From Xenorhabdus griffiniae (GTDB lineage Bacteria; Pseudomonadota; Gammaproteobacteria; Enterobacterales; Enterobacteriaceae), in assembly GCF_001028135.1 (NCBI RefSeq), contig NZ_LDNM01000017.1:36383-100382 (forward strand): a DNA stretch of 64,000 bases, written 5' to 3'. A program made the translations under genes and the position numbers. The first letter of the stretch is position 1; the number at the start of each line of letters is the position of its first letter. Shown piece by piece: positions 49,072 to 60,779 of this stretch. A model generated the notes under the pieces. The model had not been told where the DNA came from and made no database searches. It saw nothing but the letters and a program-made list of their open reading frames with translations.

Positions 49072-49425
49072 ATGAAAAAATTAACCTCCTCCATGATAAT
49101 CTGTCTCTCTTTAGCGGGTTGCACCACTCAGTGGATCCCTGCAACCAGTAATCCTGTTCCTTTTAGTGAAGCAAAAGTTGAATGCAGATTATCAGCATTA
49201 CAACAATTTCCTGTCAAAAATGAAATCGCCCAAAGATCAACACTGAAAATGGTGCAGCAACCTTGTATCAATAAAGAGCAATGTGGAAAAAACGGTTACT
49301 ACAGTCAAAATGTTCCTATGGTCGAAAGCTATGTGACGGATGTCAACGCGGGTTCTAGAAGCGAATTTTATTACGGCTGTATGCACCAAAAGGGCTGGAA
49401 GCAAATAACCAAATCCCTGCTTTAA
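49072..49425 (+). CDS. Small hypothetical lipoprotein
   Basis: 117 residues from the ATG at 49072 (MKKLTSSMIICLSLAGC), which gives a clean lipoprotein signal with lipobox LAGC at residue 17. An earlier start at 49036 would spoil the signal. The mature part has four further cysteines (VECRLSALQQF, QPCINKEQCGKNGYY, YYGCMHQKGWKQ), likely two disulfides, and conserved aromatics near the end. I do not assign a function; similar short lipoproteins ending C-M-x-x-K-G-W occur in enterobacteria. Stand-alone gene. Confidence 0.8.
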   Translation: MKKLTSSMIICLSLAGCTTQWIPATSNPVPFSEAKVECRLSALQQFPVKNEIAQRSTLKMVQQPCINKEQCGKNGYYSQNVPMVESYVTDVNAGSRSEFYYGCMHQKGWKQITKSLL

Positions 49426-49449
49426 AACTTATTCAACCTGCAAGACAGG

Positions 49450-49492
49450 GACAGGATGCCCTTTTGGTTATCGGAGCATCCTGCCTATTTTA
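49450..49492 (+). terminator. Putative terminator after the lipoprotein gene
   Basis: The stem caggatgc / gcatcctg has a 16-base loop and is followed by CCTATTTTA. It lies between the lipoprotein gene and the convergent purC. Confidence 0.5.
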
Positions 49493-49523
49493 CATTATAT
49501 TTTTTAAGTAATCGTTTGCGTCA

Positions 49524-50237
49524 TTAATCCAAAATAACGCCAATACGGCGTGCAACTTCCTCATATGCTTCGATCAGGCCGCCAAGACTTTGGCGAAAAC
49601 GATCTTTATCCATTTTATCCATCGTCTGCTTATCCCATAAGCGGCTACCATCCGGTGAAAACTCATCCCCTAATATGACCTTGCCCTTAAACAAACCAAA
49701 TTCCAATTTAAAATCCACCAGAATCAAATCCGCATCATCAAACAGTTTGCTCAATACTTCATTGGCTTTGTAGCTCAGACGTTTCATCTCAGCTAAATGC
49801 TCTTTGCTCACCCAACCGAATGTCTCACAATAGGATTCATTAACCATAGGATCGTGTTTGGCATCATTTTTCAGAAACAGGTCAAACAGTGGCGGATTAA
49901 GCACCATTCCCTCTTCCACTCCCAAACGCTTAACAAGGGAACCTGCGGCACGGTTACGAATAACACACTCAACAGGCACCATATCCAGTTTTTTCACCAG
50001 GGATTCATTATCTGACAACCGTTGTTCCATTTGCGTCGGAATGCCCGCGTCTTCCAGTTTACTCATAATGAAATGATTAAATTTATTATTCACCATTCCC
50101 TTGCGATCGAACTGTTCAATGCGTTCACCATCCAATGCTGATGTATCATTACGGAATTCCAGCACAAGTAAGTCAGGATTGTCAGTGGCATACACTGTTT
50201 TTGCCTTTCCACGATACAACTCAGCTTTTTTCTGCAT
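49524..50237 (-). CDS. purC: Phosphoribosylaminoimidazole-succinocarboxamide synthase PurC
   Basis: Joins aspartate to CAIR to give SAICAR in purine synthesis. The 237 residues equal E. coli PurC. It has the SAICAR signatures [44 protein letters not shown], and [13 protein letters not shown] followed by [14 protein letters not shown]. It is downstream of bamC, as in E. coli, but separated by a strong terminator, so it needs its own promoter in the ~90-base gap. I see no convincing PurR box there. Confidence 0.97.
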   Translation of the reverse strand: MQKKAELYRGKAKTVYATDNPDLLVLEFRNDTSALDGERIEQFDRKGMVNNKFNHFIMSKLEDAGIPTQMEQRLSDNESLVKKLDMVPVECVIRNRAAGSLVKRLGVEEGMVLNPPLFDLFLKNDAKHDPMVNESYCETFGWVSKEHLAEMKRLSYKANEVLSKLFDDADLILVDFKLEFGLFKGKVILGDEFSPDGSRLWDKQTMDKMDKDRFRQSLGGLIEAYEEVARRIGVILD

Positions 50238-50301
50238 TTTACACTCCAGAAATATAACGTCTTTAAACGTAACTAATTAAACAAAAAACACATCCAAAAT
50301 A

Positions 50302-50329
50302 TAAAAGGGGCCTAGGCCCCTTTTATATA
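50302..50329 (-). terminator. Intrinsic terminator of dapA-bamC
   Basis: A perfect palindrome (aaaaggggcc / ggcccctttt) directly follows the bamC stop. Flanking A/T runs let it work in either direction. Confidence 0.9.
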
Positions 50330-51376
50330 TTACTTATCCCTGGATTGGCTAAACGCGGCTTCCAGCACCGCCACCATCTGATCATTTTCAGATTGAGTCA
50401 ACGGCTTACCTTTGTCGCTGATAAATTGCAGGCTGCTTCGGTTATCCAAATCACCCACCTGCAACTTATAATTTCCGCCGAGGATGGAAGGCGCGTCTAC
50501 TCCCAGCGCTTTCCAGTCAGAAGAACTACGTTCTTCATAAGTCACCTCTATCGCTCCGGTAGAACGAGTACGATCCGTGACTTTCATACCGATGTTTTCC
50601 AACACGTATGGCAATCTGTTCCAGACTATGTTGTATGGTGCACGCACGATAATTTGCGGTAATCCGGTATTATCACTACCGCTTTGTACAGAGAGTGGAC
50701 CTGAGTTTTTAGCACCGCTCAGGCTCGCTGCTTCTTGTTGCTGGCTTAAGTCACTTGCCAATTTATTCAGCATCACAACATTGTAACGCTGGATTTGTAC
50801 CGGATCGATAATTTCCTTTTCTCCCTGTTTCAAACCTTCGTTCGCAACAGATAGTGCTATTTGGTAATCCTGTTTGGAAACTGAAATACGGTAACGCCCC
50901 TGATAAGGAACATTTTCATCCGCTCGGTGCCATGTAATCCAATCTGTCGTTAAGGTTTGTGCAGCATCATCTTTCTGGCTGATTTTATACCCTTTTTCCG
51001 CCAGAAGATTATTTACCTGAGACCATAAGCTACTGTATTCAGGAGTATTTTCAAACAACAACTTACTGCTGTTAGCACTATTTTCAACGCGGGAACCCGT
51101 CAACAATGCAAGCGCTTGCAATGGAGGACGTATATCCAAATCTTTACCCACAGCCCCCGTTGCCGACGTTGTCGGAAGATTATATTCACCATTTTGCAGT
51201 GGTAATGTCATTCCCGCAGGGATGTTCAATAGTTTCAGAGGAGGCGTGTCAAGATAGGATTGATCCCCGCTTACCTGACGTTTATAGCGCTGATCACTGG
51301 AGCAGGCAGCTAAAAAAACGACCAATGACAGTCCAGCAATCTTCATGACCTTCGATTTTTGCAATAATGTTGCCAT
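50330..51376 (-). CDS. bamC: Outer membrane assembly lipoprotein BamC
   Basis: A lipoprotein of the BAM complex that inserts outer-membrane barrels. Of 348 residues, the signal peptide has lipobox FLAAC (Cys about 25). An unstructured N-terminal segment that wraps BamD follows (SSDQRYKRQVSGDQSYLDTPP). Two helix-grip domains have KISQKDDAAQTLTTDWITW, GLPQIIVRAPYNIVWNRLP and YKLQVGDLDNRSSLQFI. It is transcribed with dapA, 17 bases downstream of it, as in E. coli. Confidence 0.96.
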   Translation of the reverse strand: MATLLQKSKVMKIAGLSLVVFLAACSSDQRYKRQVSGDQSYLDTPPLKLLNIPAGMTLPLQNGEYNLPTTSATGAVGKDLDIRPPLQALALLTGSRVENSANSSKLLFENTPEYSSLWSQVNNLLAEKGYKISQKDDAAQTLTTDWITWHRADENVPYQGRYRISVSKQDYQIALSVANEGLKQGEKEIIDPVQIQRYNVVMLNKLASDLSQQQEAASLSGAKNSGPLSVQSGSDNTGLPQIIVRAPYNIVWNRLPYVLENIGMKVTDRTRSTGAIEVTYEERSSSDWKALGVDAPSILGGNYKLQVGDLDNRSSLQFISDKGKPLTQSENDQMVAVLEAAFSQSRDK

Positions 51377-51393
51377 TAAAATTCCCTAAAATT

Positions 51394-52299
51394 TTACAGT
51401 AATCCAGCTATTTTCAAGGCACTACCAACTGGAATTTGCCCTTCCTGCGTTAGCGGAACCATTGGCAAACGCAATGTATCATCGGCAATCAACCCCAATT
51501 GACGGCAAGCCCACTTAACTGGCGTCGGGCTAGGTTCAACAAATAATTGATGATGCAATTCCATCAGTCTGCTGTTCAGTTCACGAGCTTGCAAAAATTC
51601 ACCTTGCTCAACCCATTCACACAACTGCGCCATTTCCGCTGCGGCAACATTTGCAGTGACAGAAATAACCCCTTTGCCACCAAGCTGCATGAAATCGACA
51701 AAACTTGCATCATCACCACTTAGAAGAATGAAATCTTCATCACTAACCAATGCTTGGATCTGACTAACACGACTTAAGTTCCCTGTCGCTTCCTTAAGCG
51801 CAACAATATTTTTCAGTTTTGCTAAACGCGCGACCGTCGGTGGCAATAAATCACATCCGGTACGGGATGGCACATTATACAGAATTTGTGGTAAGTCAGT
51901 ATTCTCAGCGATTGCCTTATAGTGCAAATATAAACCTTCCTGTGAGGGTCTATTATAATAAGGTGTGACTGACAGGCAACCCACAACACCCGTGTTTTCG
52001 AAACGGTTGGTCAGAGAGATAGCTTCTGCTGTCGCGTTTGCCCCTGTTCCGGCAATCACCGGAATACGCCCGTCAGCCATTTCCAGGGTTGTCAGTACAA
52101 CATCAACGTGTTCGTCATGGTTAAGTGTTGCACACTCGCCCGTTGTTCCAACAGACACAATCGCAGATGTACCACTGGCGATATGATAATCAATCAATTT
52201 TTTCAAACTGGCCTTATCAATCCGGCCAGTTGAATCCATCGGCGTTATCAATGCAACTATACTGCCTGTAAAACCAGAATGATTGCCTACCATTGCCAT
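51394..52299 (-). CDS. dapA: 4-hydroxy-tetrahydrodipicolinate synthase DapA
   Basis: Condenses aspartate semialdehyde and pyruvate, the first committed step of lysine and diaminopimelate synthesis. It has 301 codons; the third codon is also ATG (52293) and has the better spacing to AAGAGG. The (beta/alpha)8 barrel shows [35 protein letters not shown], the tyrosine in [14 protein letters not shown] and the Schiff-base lysine in [12 protein letters not shown]. It heads dapA-bamC. Confidence 0.97.
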   Translation of the reverse strand: MAMVGNHSGFTGSIVALITPMDSTGRIDKASLKKLIDYHIASGTSAIVSVGTTGECATLNHDEHVDVVLTTLEMADGRIPVIAGTGANATAEAISLTNRFENTGVVGCLSVTPYYNRPSQEGLYLHYKAIAENTDLPQILYNVPSRTGCDLLPPTVARLAKLKNIVALKEATGNLSRVSQIQALVSDEDFILLSGDDASFVDFMQLGGKGVISVTANVAAAEMAQLCEWVEQGEFLQARELNSRLMELHHQLFVEPSPTPVKWACRQLGLIADDTLRLPMVPLTQEGQIPVGSALKIAGLL

Positions 52300-52537
52300 T
52301 TCCTCTTAGTTAAACCTAAAACTGCAAATGAGAGGTTCATGGTACTTTCTTGCTATGCAGAAGAAAACTCTTTAACCACGCGATTTCAATGAATTTTGTT
52401 AATATCAAGTGTAGCTGATTAAACATAAATTATAATTTTGTTCCCTTGATAAAGGCGATTGACCTTCTCCTGATCATTTTTTATGTTAAAACACAACATA
52501 CACAGCAAACACCAACTAAAATTAAAGGAAAACCGCT

Positions 52538-53095
52538 TTGCCAACATCAGAACAGCATTTTTTAGTGATCACCGCCCTCGGTACCGATCGTTCCGGCATC
52601 GTCAATACCATTACCCGCCTCGTCAGCACATGTGGCTGTAATATTGAAGACAGCCGTTTAGCTATGTTTGGCGAAGAATTTACTTTTATCATGTTGCTAT
52701 CGGGAAGCTGGAATGCCATTACTTTGATCGAATCTACCTTGCCACAAAAGGACGCAGAACTTGAATTACTCATCGTGATGAAGCGTACCCGATGCGGCGT
52801 CCAGAAAAAATTTCCTTCGACCATCACCGTTAAGGTAGACGTAGTTGATTCACCGGGAATTGTTGAGCGCTTTACCAGTTTATTCACAACCCAGGATCTT
52901 AATATCGCGGAACTGGTATCAAAAACTCACCCAGCCGAAGAAAATCACCCTGCTCGTCTGCAAATCCAAATCACTGGTCACAACCCAGTTGATGATAATG
53001 GCACGATATTTAAAGAAAATTTTCATCATCTATGTACAGAATTAAATGCACAAGGCAGTATTATCGTACAAGACCATTTAAATCAAAACGATTAA
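52538..53095 (+). CDS. gcvR: Glycine cleavage system transcriptional repressor GcvR
   Basis: An accessory protein that binds GcvA and, without glycine, turns it into a repressor of gcvTHP. The 185 residues hold two ACT domains (FLVITALGTDRSGIVNTITR and VDVVDSPGIVERFTSLFTTQ starts), the E. coli arrangement. The start codon is TTG at 52538, supported by AAAGGA nine bases upstream. It is divergent from dapA, with bcp immediately downstream. Confidence 0.95.
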   Translation: MPTSEQHFLVITALGTDRSGIVNTITRLVSTCGCNIEDSRLAMFGEEFTFIMLLSGSWNAITLIESTLPQKDAELELLIVMKRTRCGVQKKFPSTITVKVDVVDSPGIVERFTSLFTTQDLNIAELVSKTHPAEENHPARLQIQITGHNPVDDNGTIFKENFHHLCTELNAQGSIIVQDHLNQND

Positions 53096-53109
53096 CCGGA
53101 GAATAAGTG

Positions 53110-53589
53110 ATGAGTCCATTGAAAGCCGGAGACAAGGCACCACAATTCAGCCTTCCTGACCAAGATGGCGAACCCATTAATTTATCAGACTTCAAAGGTC
53201 AACGTGTTTTAGTTTATTTTTATCCCAAAGCAATGACACCTGGCTGCACAACTCAAGCCTGTGGCTTACGTGATTCTATGGATGAGCTAAAAAACGCCAA
53301 TGTTGAAGTCTTGGGTATCAGCCCAGATGCACCTGAAAAACTATCCCGTTTTGTAGAAAAAGACATGCTGAATTTCACGCTGCTTTCTGATATTGACCAC
53401 CAGGTTGCCGAACAGTTTGGTGTGTGGGGAGAAAAGCAGTTCATGGGGAAAACCTATGATGGCATTCATCGCATCAGTTTCTTAATTAATCCACAAGGTG
53501 AGATTGAACACGTTTTTAATCAATTCAAAACCAGTGATCATCATCAAGTTGTGCTGGATTACCTAAACCAACCTTCACTGTCAATATAG
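53110..53589 (+). CDS. bcp: Thiol peroxidase Bcp (peroxiredoxin Q)
   Basis: Reduces peroxides with thioredoxin as donor. It has 159 residues (E. coli 156). The peroxidatic cysteine is in YFYPKAMTPGCTTQACGLRD near residue 46, with the resolving cysteine five residues later. The ATG at 53110 follows GGAG; a GTG one codon earlier is not needed. It is 14 bases after gcvR, so likely co-transcribed. Confidence 0.96.
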   Translation: MSPLKAGDKAPQFSLPDQDGEPINLSDFKGQRVLVYFYPKAMTPGCTTQACGLRDSMDELKNANVEVLGISPDAPEKLSRFVEKDMLNFTLLSDIDHQVAEQFGVWGEKQFMGKTYDGIHRISFLINPQGEIEHVFNQFKTSDHHQVVLDYLNQPSLSI

Positions 53590-53602
53590 ACACAGTAAGT
53601 CT

Positions 53603-53636
53603 TGAGTTGCCACTTTATTAACAAAGTGGCAACTTA
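53603..53636 (+). terminator. Intrinsic terminator of gcvR-bcp
   Basis: A perfect 12-bp stem (agttgccacttt / aaagtggcaact) with a 6-base loop, followed by TAGTTTATTT. Confidence 0.8.
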
Positions 53637-53733
53637 GTTTATTTGTTTGGTATTTATTGCATTGTTATTTAATGGAAAATGCTTAGCAAGCACCTAATCA
53701 TTATCGCATGGTGAACACATTGTGTTGGCCGCT

Positions 53734-55245
53734 TTATGTTGATGAGTTATTGTTTTGATGAGCATTGTTTTGATGGGCATTGTTTTGATGGGCATTGTTT
53801 TGGGCACGAAATATTACGCTCACCCTGGCGCCACCAAGTGGACTATCATCAATACTGATATCACCGTCATATTGCTCGACAACTTCAGACGCTATCGACA
53901 AACCAAGACCCTGGCCTGATCGCAGTGTATCGGCGCGTAAGCCACGCTGAAAAATCATTTCTCGCTGCTCAGGGAGGACACCTAATCCATCATCATCGAC
54001 AATAATAGTGACTGAATTTCCTCCCGAATTTCCTCCCATTGTGGCGGTGATTTTGACCAATTTCAGGCAATATTTACAAGCATTATCCAGAATGTTTCCC
54101 ATCACTTCCAGGAAGTCATTTTTTTCCCCCAGCCATGTTATTTCAGGAGAGACATCGAGCATAATTTTGATGCCCTTATGTTGATATACCTTAGTTAAGG
54201 CACTGATTAGGCCATCGAGCAAGATGGGGACAGAAGAAATCTGCCTCAGAAGTAAGCTATGGTCGCTGCGCATATTGGCTTTGTGTAGATAATATCCGAT
54301 TTGTTGGGATATCCGGTCAATTTGTTCAAGCATAATGGGTTCAGCTTGTTCAATGGTCAGCTTTTGAGGGGGGCGCAGAGAGCGCAGGGTTGACTGTAAT
54401 ACCGCCAGGGGCGTTTTCAGGCTATGCGTCAAATCCGAGAGGGTTGTGTGATATTTTGCATAACGTTTACGTTCATTGGATAACAAGTTATTTAAGTTTC
54501 TGACCAGCCCTCTTAATTCAGTAGGAGGATTCTCATCCAGTTCTTTCCTTTCCCCATTTTCTAATGAACTGATTTGGGTAATTACGGATTTTATTGGCCT
54601 AAGACTCCAGTCAGCAGCAAGCCAGATTAATGGAATGATGAGAAGTAGGTTAGCGATGAGTACATACCCAAACCATTCCCATACTTTTGCTGATTCCTGT
54701 ACATCTTGTGGAATGGTATCAATGATAACAATGGTCATGGCAGGCAGTTTGTCAGTGGCGGGATAAATATTTACAGCAACTGAGTAGGTTAATAACACGT
54801 CCTTACTATTTTCTGCCTTTTTTGCATTATCTTGATTTGCTGTTGGATTATAGAAAAAATCCCCTTTTTCTTTAAAATACGCTTCTAGTGTATATAAGCC
54901 ATCTTTTTTCAGCCAGTCAGGATCAATCATTTTTTCCAATTCAGACACATTATTCTGGCGCCAAAGAATATTTCCATCATTATCATAGATCAGTGCTAAT
55001 GCGCGATAATTCATGGAAAAATCTTTGGGAACAAGGATTTCTAGCTTGTTATTTTCCCATCTGGCTAATGTGAAAAATAAATTACTTTGGCTACGGAGTA
55101 TGGAATAGCTTGTTTTATCGAAACTGACTAAATATCCGGCGATAGCAACAATGCCATATGATAGAGTCAATGCAAGAATAATAGCAGCCGTAGCCATGAG
55201 AAACCGTGTTCTCAAAGAAAAAGGTTTTTCAGAGAACTTAAACAT
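53734..55245 (-). CDS. phoQ: Sensor histidine kinase PhoQ
   Basis: Senses low Mg2+, acid and antimicrobial peptides and phosphorylates PhoP. It has 503 residues: TM1 (about 15-38), a periplasmic PDC sensor (about 40-195), TM2, HAMP, and a kinase core with the phospho-histidine in [18 protein letters not shown]1 and G2 boxes are [16 protein letters not shown] and GQGLGLSI. Most of the protein aligns with E. coli PhoQ. The acidic EDDDDAE patch just before SVAVN-YPAT is replaced by AENSKDVLL. The C-terminus carries a low-complexity NAHQN repeat that E. coli lacks. The start overlaps the phoP stop by eight bases. Confidence 0.95.
   Translation of the reverse strand: MFKFSEKPFSLRTRFLMATAAIILALTLSYGIVAIAGYLVSFDKTSYSILRSQSNLFFTLARWENNKLEILVPKDFSMNYRALALIYDNDGNILWRQNNVSELEKMIDPDWLKKDGLYTLEAYFKEKGDFFYNPTANQDNAKKAENSKDVLLTYSVAVNIYPATDKLPAMTIVIIDTIPQDVQESAKVWEWFGYVLIANLLLIIPLIWLAADWSLRPIKSVITQISSLENGERKELDENPPTELRGLVRNLNNLLSNERKRYAKYHTTLSDLTHSLKTPLAVLQSTLRSLRPPQKLTIEQAEPIMLEQIDRISQQIGYYLHKANMRSDHSLLLRQISSVPILLDGLISALTKVYQHKGIKIMLDVSPEITWLGEKNDFLEVMGNILDNACKYCLKLVKITATMGGNSGGNSVTIIVDDDGLGVLPEQREMIFQRGLRADTLRSGQGLGLSIASEVVEQYDGDISIDDSPLGGARVSVIFRAQNNAHQNNAHQNNAHQNNNSST
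53749..53802 (-). repeat. 15-bp tandem repeat inside the phoQ 3' end
   Basis: The unit attgttttgatgggc is present three times plus a partial copy and keeps the reading frame, encoding NAHQN repeats at the PhoQ C-terminus. The length is divisible by three, so copy-number changes would not shift the frame. Confidence 0.9.
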
Positions 55246-55921
55246 TATAAGACTTCACATCGAAGCGATACCCTTGACCACGAACAGTGACAATGACCTC
55301 TTCCGGCCATTCATTCAATATTTTTTTCCTCAAACGCCCCATCAATACATCAATTGTGTGACTCTCGCGTAGTTCAGCATCCGGATACAATTGGCGCATT
55401 AGTGTTTCTTTACTGACAACTTTGCCATTATTGCGCATTAAGGTCTCGATAATAATGTATTCAAAGGCGGTCAACTTAATATTGGTTTCATTGATAGAAA
55501 ACTCCTTTCTTGAGAGGTTGATTAAAAATGGTGATATCTCAACTAATTGTGATGCCAAACCACTATTACGTCGCATTAATGCCTGTATGCGGGCATTAAT
55601 TTCTTCCAGATGAAAGGGCTTAGTAACATAATCATCGGCACCCGCGTTTAGCACGTTGACTTTTTCTTGCCAGCTCTCACGAGCGGTAAGAACAAGGATA
55701 GGTAAATTAACTTGCTCACTGCGCCAGCGCTGTAACATGCTAAGACCATCCTCTCCCGGTAACCCTAAATCAACGATAGCAATATCAGGGTGACTTTCTT
55801 TAAGATAATAATCTGCTTCTTTAGCATTCTCCGCAGCATCAACTTGATGTCCGATATCCCGTAATTGCACGGTTAAGTGATGGCGAAGTAATGCATTATC
55901 TTCAACGATCAATATCCGCAT
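55238..55921 (-). CDS. phoP: Response regulator PhoP
   Basis: OmpR-family regulator of Mg2+ homeostasis and envelope remodelling; in insect pathogens it is tied to antimicrobial-peptide resistance. The 227 residues have a receiver domain with the phospho-acceptor in [40 protein letters not shown], and a winged-helix end ([41 protein letters not shown]). It is co-transcribed with phoQ. I found no clear PhoP direct repeat upstream. Confidence 0.97.
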   Translation of the reverse strand: MRILIVEDNALLRHHLTVQLRDIGHQVDAAENAKEADYYLKESHPDIAIVDLGLPGEDGLSMLQRWRSEQVNLPILVLTARESWQEKVNVLNAGADDYVTKPFHLEEINARIQALMRRNSGLASQLVEISPFLINLSRKEFSINETNIKLTAFEYIIIETLMRNNGKVVSKETLMRQLYPDAELRESHTIDVLMGRLRKKILNEWPEEVIVTVRGQGYRFDVKSYNV

Positions 55922-56289
55922 AATGATTCCTTATGCTAATCAGTAATTAATGTTTATCAAATAAATTTAAAATAGCTAAGTAATCAATTTCGTCAATAAA
56001 AATTAAATAAAATTATAGGTATATGATTATGAATAAACTAAGTATAGTAACAATTTAGCTTTTGTTGGTATATTAATGATTGGTGCGTTTAAAAACAAAT
56101 GGTTAGGTTGAAATAGTAAATAAATATACAATTTATTTAACTTCTATATAAGTTCATATACTCCATAGCATTCAGGTTGCTACGTGACGATCGGGAGTCT
56201 GCTGGGATTACGCAGTTAGCAGGAAATTGCAGCACGAAAATTGCGCATGGGCGGAATAGAACCCGCCCATTTGTAGGGATAAATACAGA
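55922..56289. other. Gap between phoP and purB
   Basis: Bases 55922-56160 are very AT-rich and must hold the phoP promoter. Bases 56165-56280 are clearly richer in G+C and contain two hairpins (ctgct...agcag and the 56247-56270 stem). The second probably terminates purB; the first is unexplained. Confidence 0.45.
56247..56270 (-). terminator. Hairpin after purB, likely terminator
   Basis: A perfect stem (atgggcgg/g ... cccgcccat) lies 20 bases after the purB stop. The downstream minus-strand sequence gcgcaatttt gives only a late, weak T-tract. Confidence 0.5.
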
Positions 56290-57720
<1,431 letters not shown>

Positions 57721-57757
57721 TTAGATTTAACAGTTTTTCGCTGACGGTCTTTACCAT

Positions 57758-58384
57758 CTAACCGTTAGCAAGGATCTCTTTTGCCTGTCGGATCAGACGT
57801 TGACGAGAAAACATAATTTGCAGGCGGCTACCGCCAACTTGTTGCCATAAAACGGCACTACGGATACCGGCCAGTAACACCGATCTGACTTTTGCCTGAA
57901 TCAACGAATTACGTAATACATCAGGTGAGCCCGTCACTTGAATGCGTGGTCCCAACGGGCTGATAACATCGACATAAATGCCAGCCAGGGCGTTGAACAT
58001 TCCCTCTGACATAGGTTCAAAATAGGCTTGCTGACGTTCTAATTGTTCAATGCGATTTGCCAATTGATTGACGGCAGACGGATTTTTACTCAAGCGGCGT
58101 TCCAGTGCCACCAAACTCAGCATATAGCGGGTAAGATCGGCAGAAACGCCACTATGTGAACCATTGAACATACCCAACATGGCATCAAGGCCAACACGCA
58201 GGTTGCAGGCATCATTGCCAAAGACATCCAGTGTGGAGGTTGGATTCATGTTCAGGACACTGTTGATCATGATTTCAAAAGCATCCGTATCACACTGGCC
58301 TTCATGGGCAAGTTTTTGTACCAGACGGCCTGACTGGCAGATACCTGCCAGCGCCAGTGTAATATCGTAATAATTTTTAGCCAC
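57758..58384 (-). CDS. hflD: High frequency lysogenization protein HflD
   Basis: A membrane-associated protein that in E. coli binds phage lambda CII; its host role is unclear. It has 208 residues from a GTG start at 58384 ([18 protein letters not shown]), set by AGGAG inside the mnmA stop region. Conserved segments are [37 protein letters not shown] and [16 protein letters not shown]. The start lies three bases beyond the mnmA stop, so translation is coupled. The open frame continues upstream into mnmA but has no family similarity there. Confidence 0.95.
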   Translation of the reverse strand: MAKNYYDITLALAGICQSGRLVQKLAHEGQCDTDAFEIMINSVLNMNPTSTLDVFGNDACNLRVGLDAMLGMFNGSHSGVSADLTRYMLSLVALERRLSKNPSAVNQLANRIEQLERQQAYFEPMSEGMFNALAGIYVDVISPLGPRIQVTGSPDVLRNSLIQAKVRSVLLAGIRSAVLWQQVGGSRLQIMFSRQRLIRQAKEILANG

Positions 58385-58386
58385 AA

Positions 58387-59490
58387 CTACTCCTGTATAC
58401 GTTGTTCGATCACACCACCACCGAGACAAACTTCACCTTGATAAAACACGGCTGATTGACCCGGGGTGATAGCGGCAACAGGGCTATCAAAACGAACCTC
58501 AATGTTATCTTCGCCCAGAGGGACGACAGTGCAGGGAATATCATGCTGACGGTAGCGTGTTTTGACTACACAGCGGATTTCTGCTTGCAGTGGTCGGCGA
58601 TCCACCCAATCCAGTTGCCGGGCAATCAAACCGAGCGACATCAAACGAGGATGTTCATGGCCTTGGGCAACAATCAGTATGTTATTTTCGACATCTTTAT
58701 CGACGACATACCAGGGTTCTTCACTACCGTTTTTCGTCCCCCCAATCCCCAGTCCTTTGCGCTGACCGAGTGTATGGTACATCAAGCCGGTATGTTGGCC
58801 GATGGTCTGTCCATCAACCGTCATTATCGGGCCGGGCTGGGCGGGTAAATAGCGCCCAAGGAAATCACGGAACTTACGCTCACCAATAAAACAGATGCCC
58901 GTCGAATCTTTTTTCTTTGCGGTGACCAGGCCAATTTCTTCGGCAATGCGGCGTACTTCGGGTTTTTCCAATTCCCCTACCGGAAACAGGCTCTTGGCAA
59001 CTTGCTGGTGGCTTAAGGTATATAAAAAATAGCTTTGATCTTTATTATCATCCAGGCCACGGAGCAATTGGCTCATGCCGTTCACATCCCGACGACGGAC
59101 ATAATGCCCGGTTGCAATATAGTCAGCGCCTAAATCCTCTGCGGCAAACTCCAGAAATGCTTTAAATTTGATTTCTTTATTGCAAAGAATGTCCGGGTTT
59201 GGGGTTCTGCCGGCTTGATATTCAGCCAGAAAATGTTCGAATACATTATCCCAATACTCGGCGGCAAAATTAATGGTATGCAGTTCTATGCCCAGTTTGT
59301 CACAAACGGCCTGGGCATCGGCAAGATCGGTAGCCGCCGAGCAATACTCTTCACTATCGTCTTCTTCCCAGTTTTTCATGAACAGGCCAGCTACCTGGTA
59401 GCCCTGCTGTTGCAGAAGGTAGGCGGAAACGGATGAATCAACACCGCCGGACATGCCGACAATGACTTTTTTCTGGCTGTTATCTGACAT
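58387..59490 (-). CDS. mnmA: tRNA-specific 2-thiouridylase MnmA
   Basis: Makes 2-thiouridine at wobble position 34 of tRNA Lys, Glu and Gln. The 367 residues (E. coli 368) have a PP-loop [16 protein letters not shown] at residues 10-25, the catalytic cysteine in [12 protein letters not shown] and the second in [16 protein letters not shown]. The C-terminal beta-barrel has the [19 protein letters not shown] end. It is the central gene of a nudJ-mnmA-hflD-purB group, as in E. coli. Confidence 0.97.
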   Translation of the reverse strand: MSDNSQKKVIVGMSGGVDSSVSAYLLQQQGYQVAGLFMKNWEEDDSEEYCSAATDLADAQAVCDKLGIELHTINFAAEYWDNVFEHFLAEYQAGRTPNPDILCNKEIKFKAFLEFAAEDLGADYIATGHYVRRRDVNGMSQLLRGLDDNKDQSYFLYTLSHQQVAKSLFPVGELEKPEVRRIAEEIGLVTAKKKDSTGICFIGERKFRDFLGRYLPAQPGPIMTVDGQTIGQHTGLMYHTLGQRKGLGIGGTKNGSEEPWYVVDKDVENNILIVAQGHEHPRLMSLGLIARQLDWVDRRPLQAEIRCVVKTRYRQHDIPCTVVPLGEDNIEVRFDSPVAAITPGQSAVFYQGEVCLGGGVIEQRIQE

Positions 59491-59563
59491 GGATATATCT
59501 CACTGCGGAAAAAAACAAACGCAATACTTTAGCACGTTGGCAACCAAGGTGCACCAAGCGTCT

Positions 59564-60016
59564 TCATTTGGCGAAAGGTGAACCATAATAATCCAGTATC
59601 GAGAGTGGATAAGTTTTGTGCTCCAGGTAGCAAAGAAGACTTTCGGCGACCAGAGGGGAGCGTAACTGTGAACTGTTAAGGATTTCTTCTGCACTTAACC
59701 AATGGCAGCAATGGATATCGTTATCTTGTGGATTGGTATCTATGACTTTTTCCATTTCAACCAGGAATAGAAAACGGATAAATGGGGTTCTGTCCGGCGC
59801 AACCCATTGGTGCAATTTTAAAAATGCGTGTGGTTGTACACGAATTCCGGTTTCTTCCCACAGTTCCCGTTCAGCAGCAGCCAGTAATGTTTCATCCGCT
59901 TCAAGGTGGCCTGCCGGTTGGTTCCAGAGGAGCTTGCCGTTGATCAATTCTTCAACAATCAAAAATTTATTTTCTGCATGAACAATGCAGGCAACCGTGA
60001 CGTGTGGACTAAACAA
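59564..60016 (-). CDS. nudJ: Phosphatase NudJ (Nudix)
   Basis: Hydrolyses thiamine pyrophosphate, HMP-PP and nucleotides. The 150 residues compare with 153 in E. coli. The Nudix box is intact: [20 protein letters not shown] with TGI following. Conserved N-terminal [15 protein letters not shown] and WNQPAG are visible. The start overlaps the rluE stop by eight bases. It is 73 bases upstream of mnmA. Confidence 0.94.
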   Translation of the reverse strand: MFSPHVTVACIVHAENKFLIVEELINGKLLWNQPAGHLEADETLLAAAERELWEETGIRVQPHAFLKLHQWVAPDRTPFIRFLFLVEMEKVIDTNPQDNDIHCCHWLSAEEILNSSQLRSPLVAESLLCYLEHKTYPLSILDYYGSPFAK

Positions 60017-60638
60017 GATTAATTTCTCTCCATTCTCCAGGGGATAATGTGTCTAATTGTATCGAACCCATACTAAAACGGATTAGGCGCAATGTAGGGT
60101 ATCCCACATGGGCAGTCATTCTGCGTACCTGCCGATTGCGCCCTTCATATAACGTAATTTTAAGCCAACTTACCGGAATGCTTTTTCGTTCCCGAATAGG
60201 GGGAATTCTCTCCCAAAGCCACTCAGGCTCTTCGACTAATTCAGCGCCAGCGGATAAGGTTGGGCCATCTTTCAATAAAACGCCGCTACGCAGTTTATTC
60301 AGGGCCGTTTCATCAGGAATGCCTTCTACCTGAACATAGTAAACTTTAGCGCTTTTTTTAGCGGGTTGGGTCAGTTTAGCTTGCAATTTGCCATCATTGG
60401 TCAGCACCAGTAAACCTTCACTATCACGATCCAGACGACCCGCGGCATAAACATCAGGAAACGGGATAAAATCTTTTAACGTTGCTCTGCCCATTGCATC
60501 GGTGAATTGAGGTAAGACATCATAAGGTTTGTTCAAAATCAATACCCGACGAGGGCTAATTGTTTTTTTTATAGCTCTGTTATTTTTTCTCTGGCTGAAT
60601 CGGTTAAGTTGGCGTTTTTTAAAAGAGATATTTGTCAT
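60009..60638 (-). CDS. rluE: 23S rRNA pseudouridine(2457) synthase RluE
   Basis: Modifies U2457 of 23S rRNA. It has 209 residues of the RsuA family without an S4 domain, as usual for RluE. A basic N-terminus ([19 protein letters not shown]) precedes [15 protein letters not shown]. The catalytic aspartate is in [19 protein letters not shown], and the family motif [20 protein letters not shown] is near the end. It is divergent from icd and first in the rluE-nudJ unit. Confidence 0.95.
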   Translation of the reverse strand: MTNISFKKRQLNRFSQRKNNRAIKKTISPRRVLILNKPYDVLPQFTDAMGRATLKDFIPFPDVYAAGRLDRDSEGLLVLTNDGKLQAKLTQPAKKSAKVYYVQVEGIPDETALNKLRSGVLLKDGPTLSAGAELVEEPEWLWERIPPIRERKSIPVSWLKITLYEGRNRQVRRMTAHVGYPTLRLIRFSMGSIQLDTLSPGEWREINLV

Positions 60639-60779
60639 GATAAGCCATCGTTAAAAATAAGGGTGCGTATTATACCTTAAAATCTGTGACCGTTGGCGTT
60701 TGCAGAATATTCAAGTAGTATTGACACGTCCCTTACAAAAAATTAACAAGGCATTGCGCTTATTTGAAAGGAGAGGTTA

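Noticed and set aside
55922..56160. PhoP box (two GGTTTA-like hexamers) upstream of phoP
   Set aside because: Only single TGTTTA or GGTTA halves are present; none has a second half at the required 5-base spacing in the same direction.
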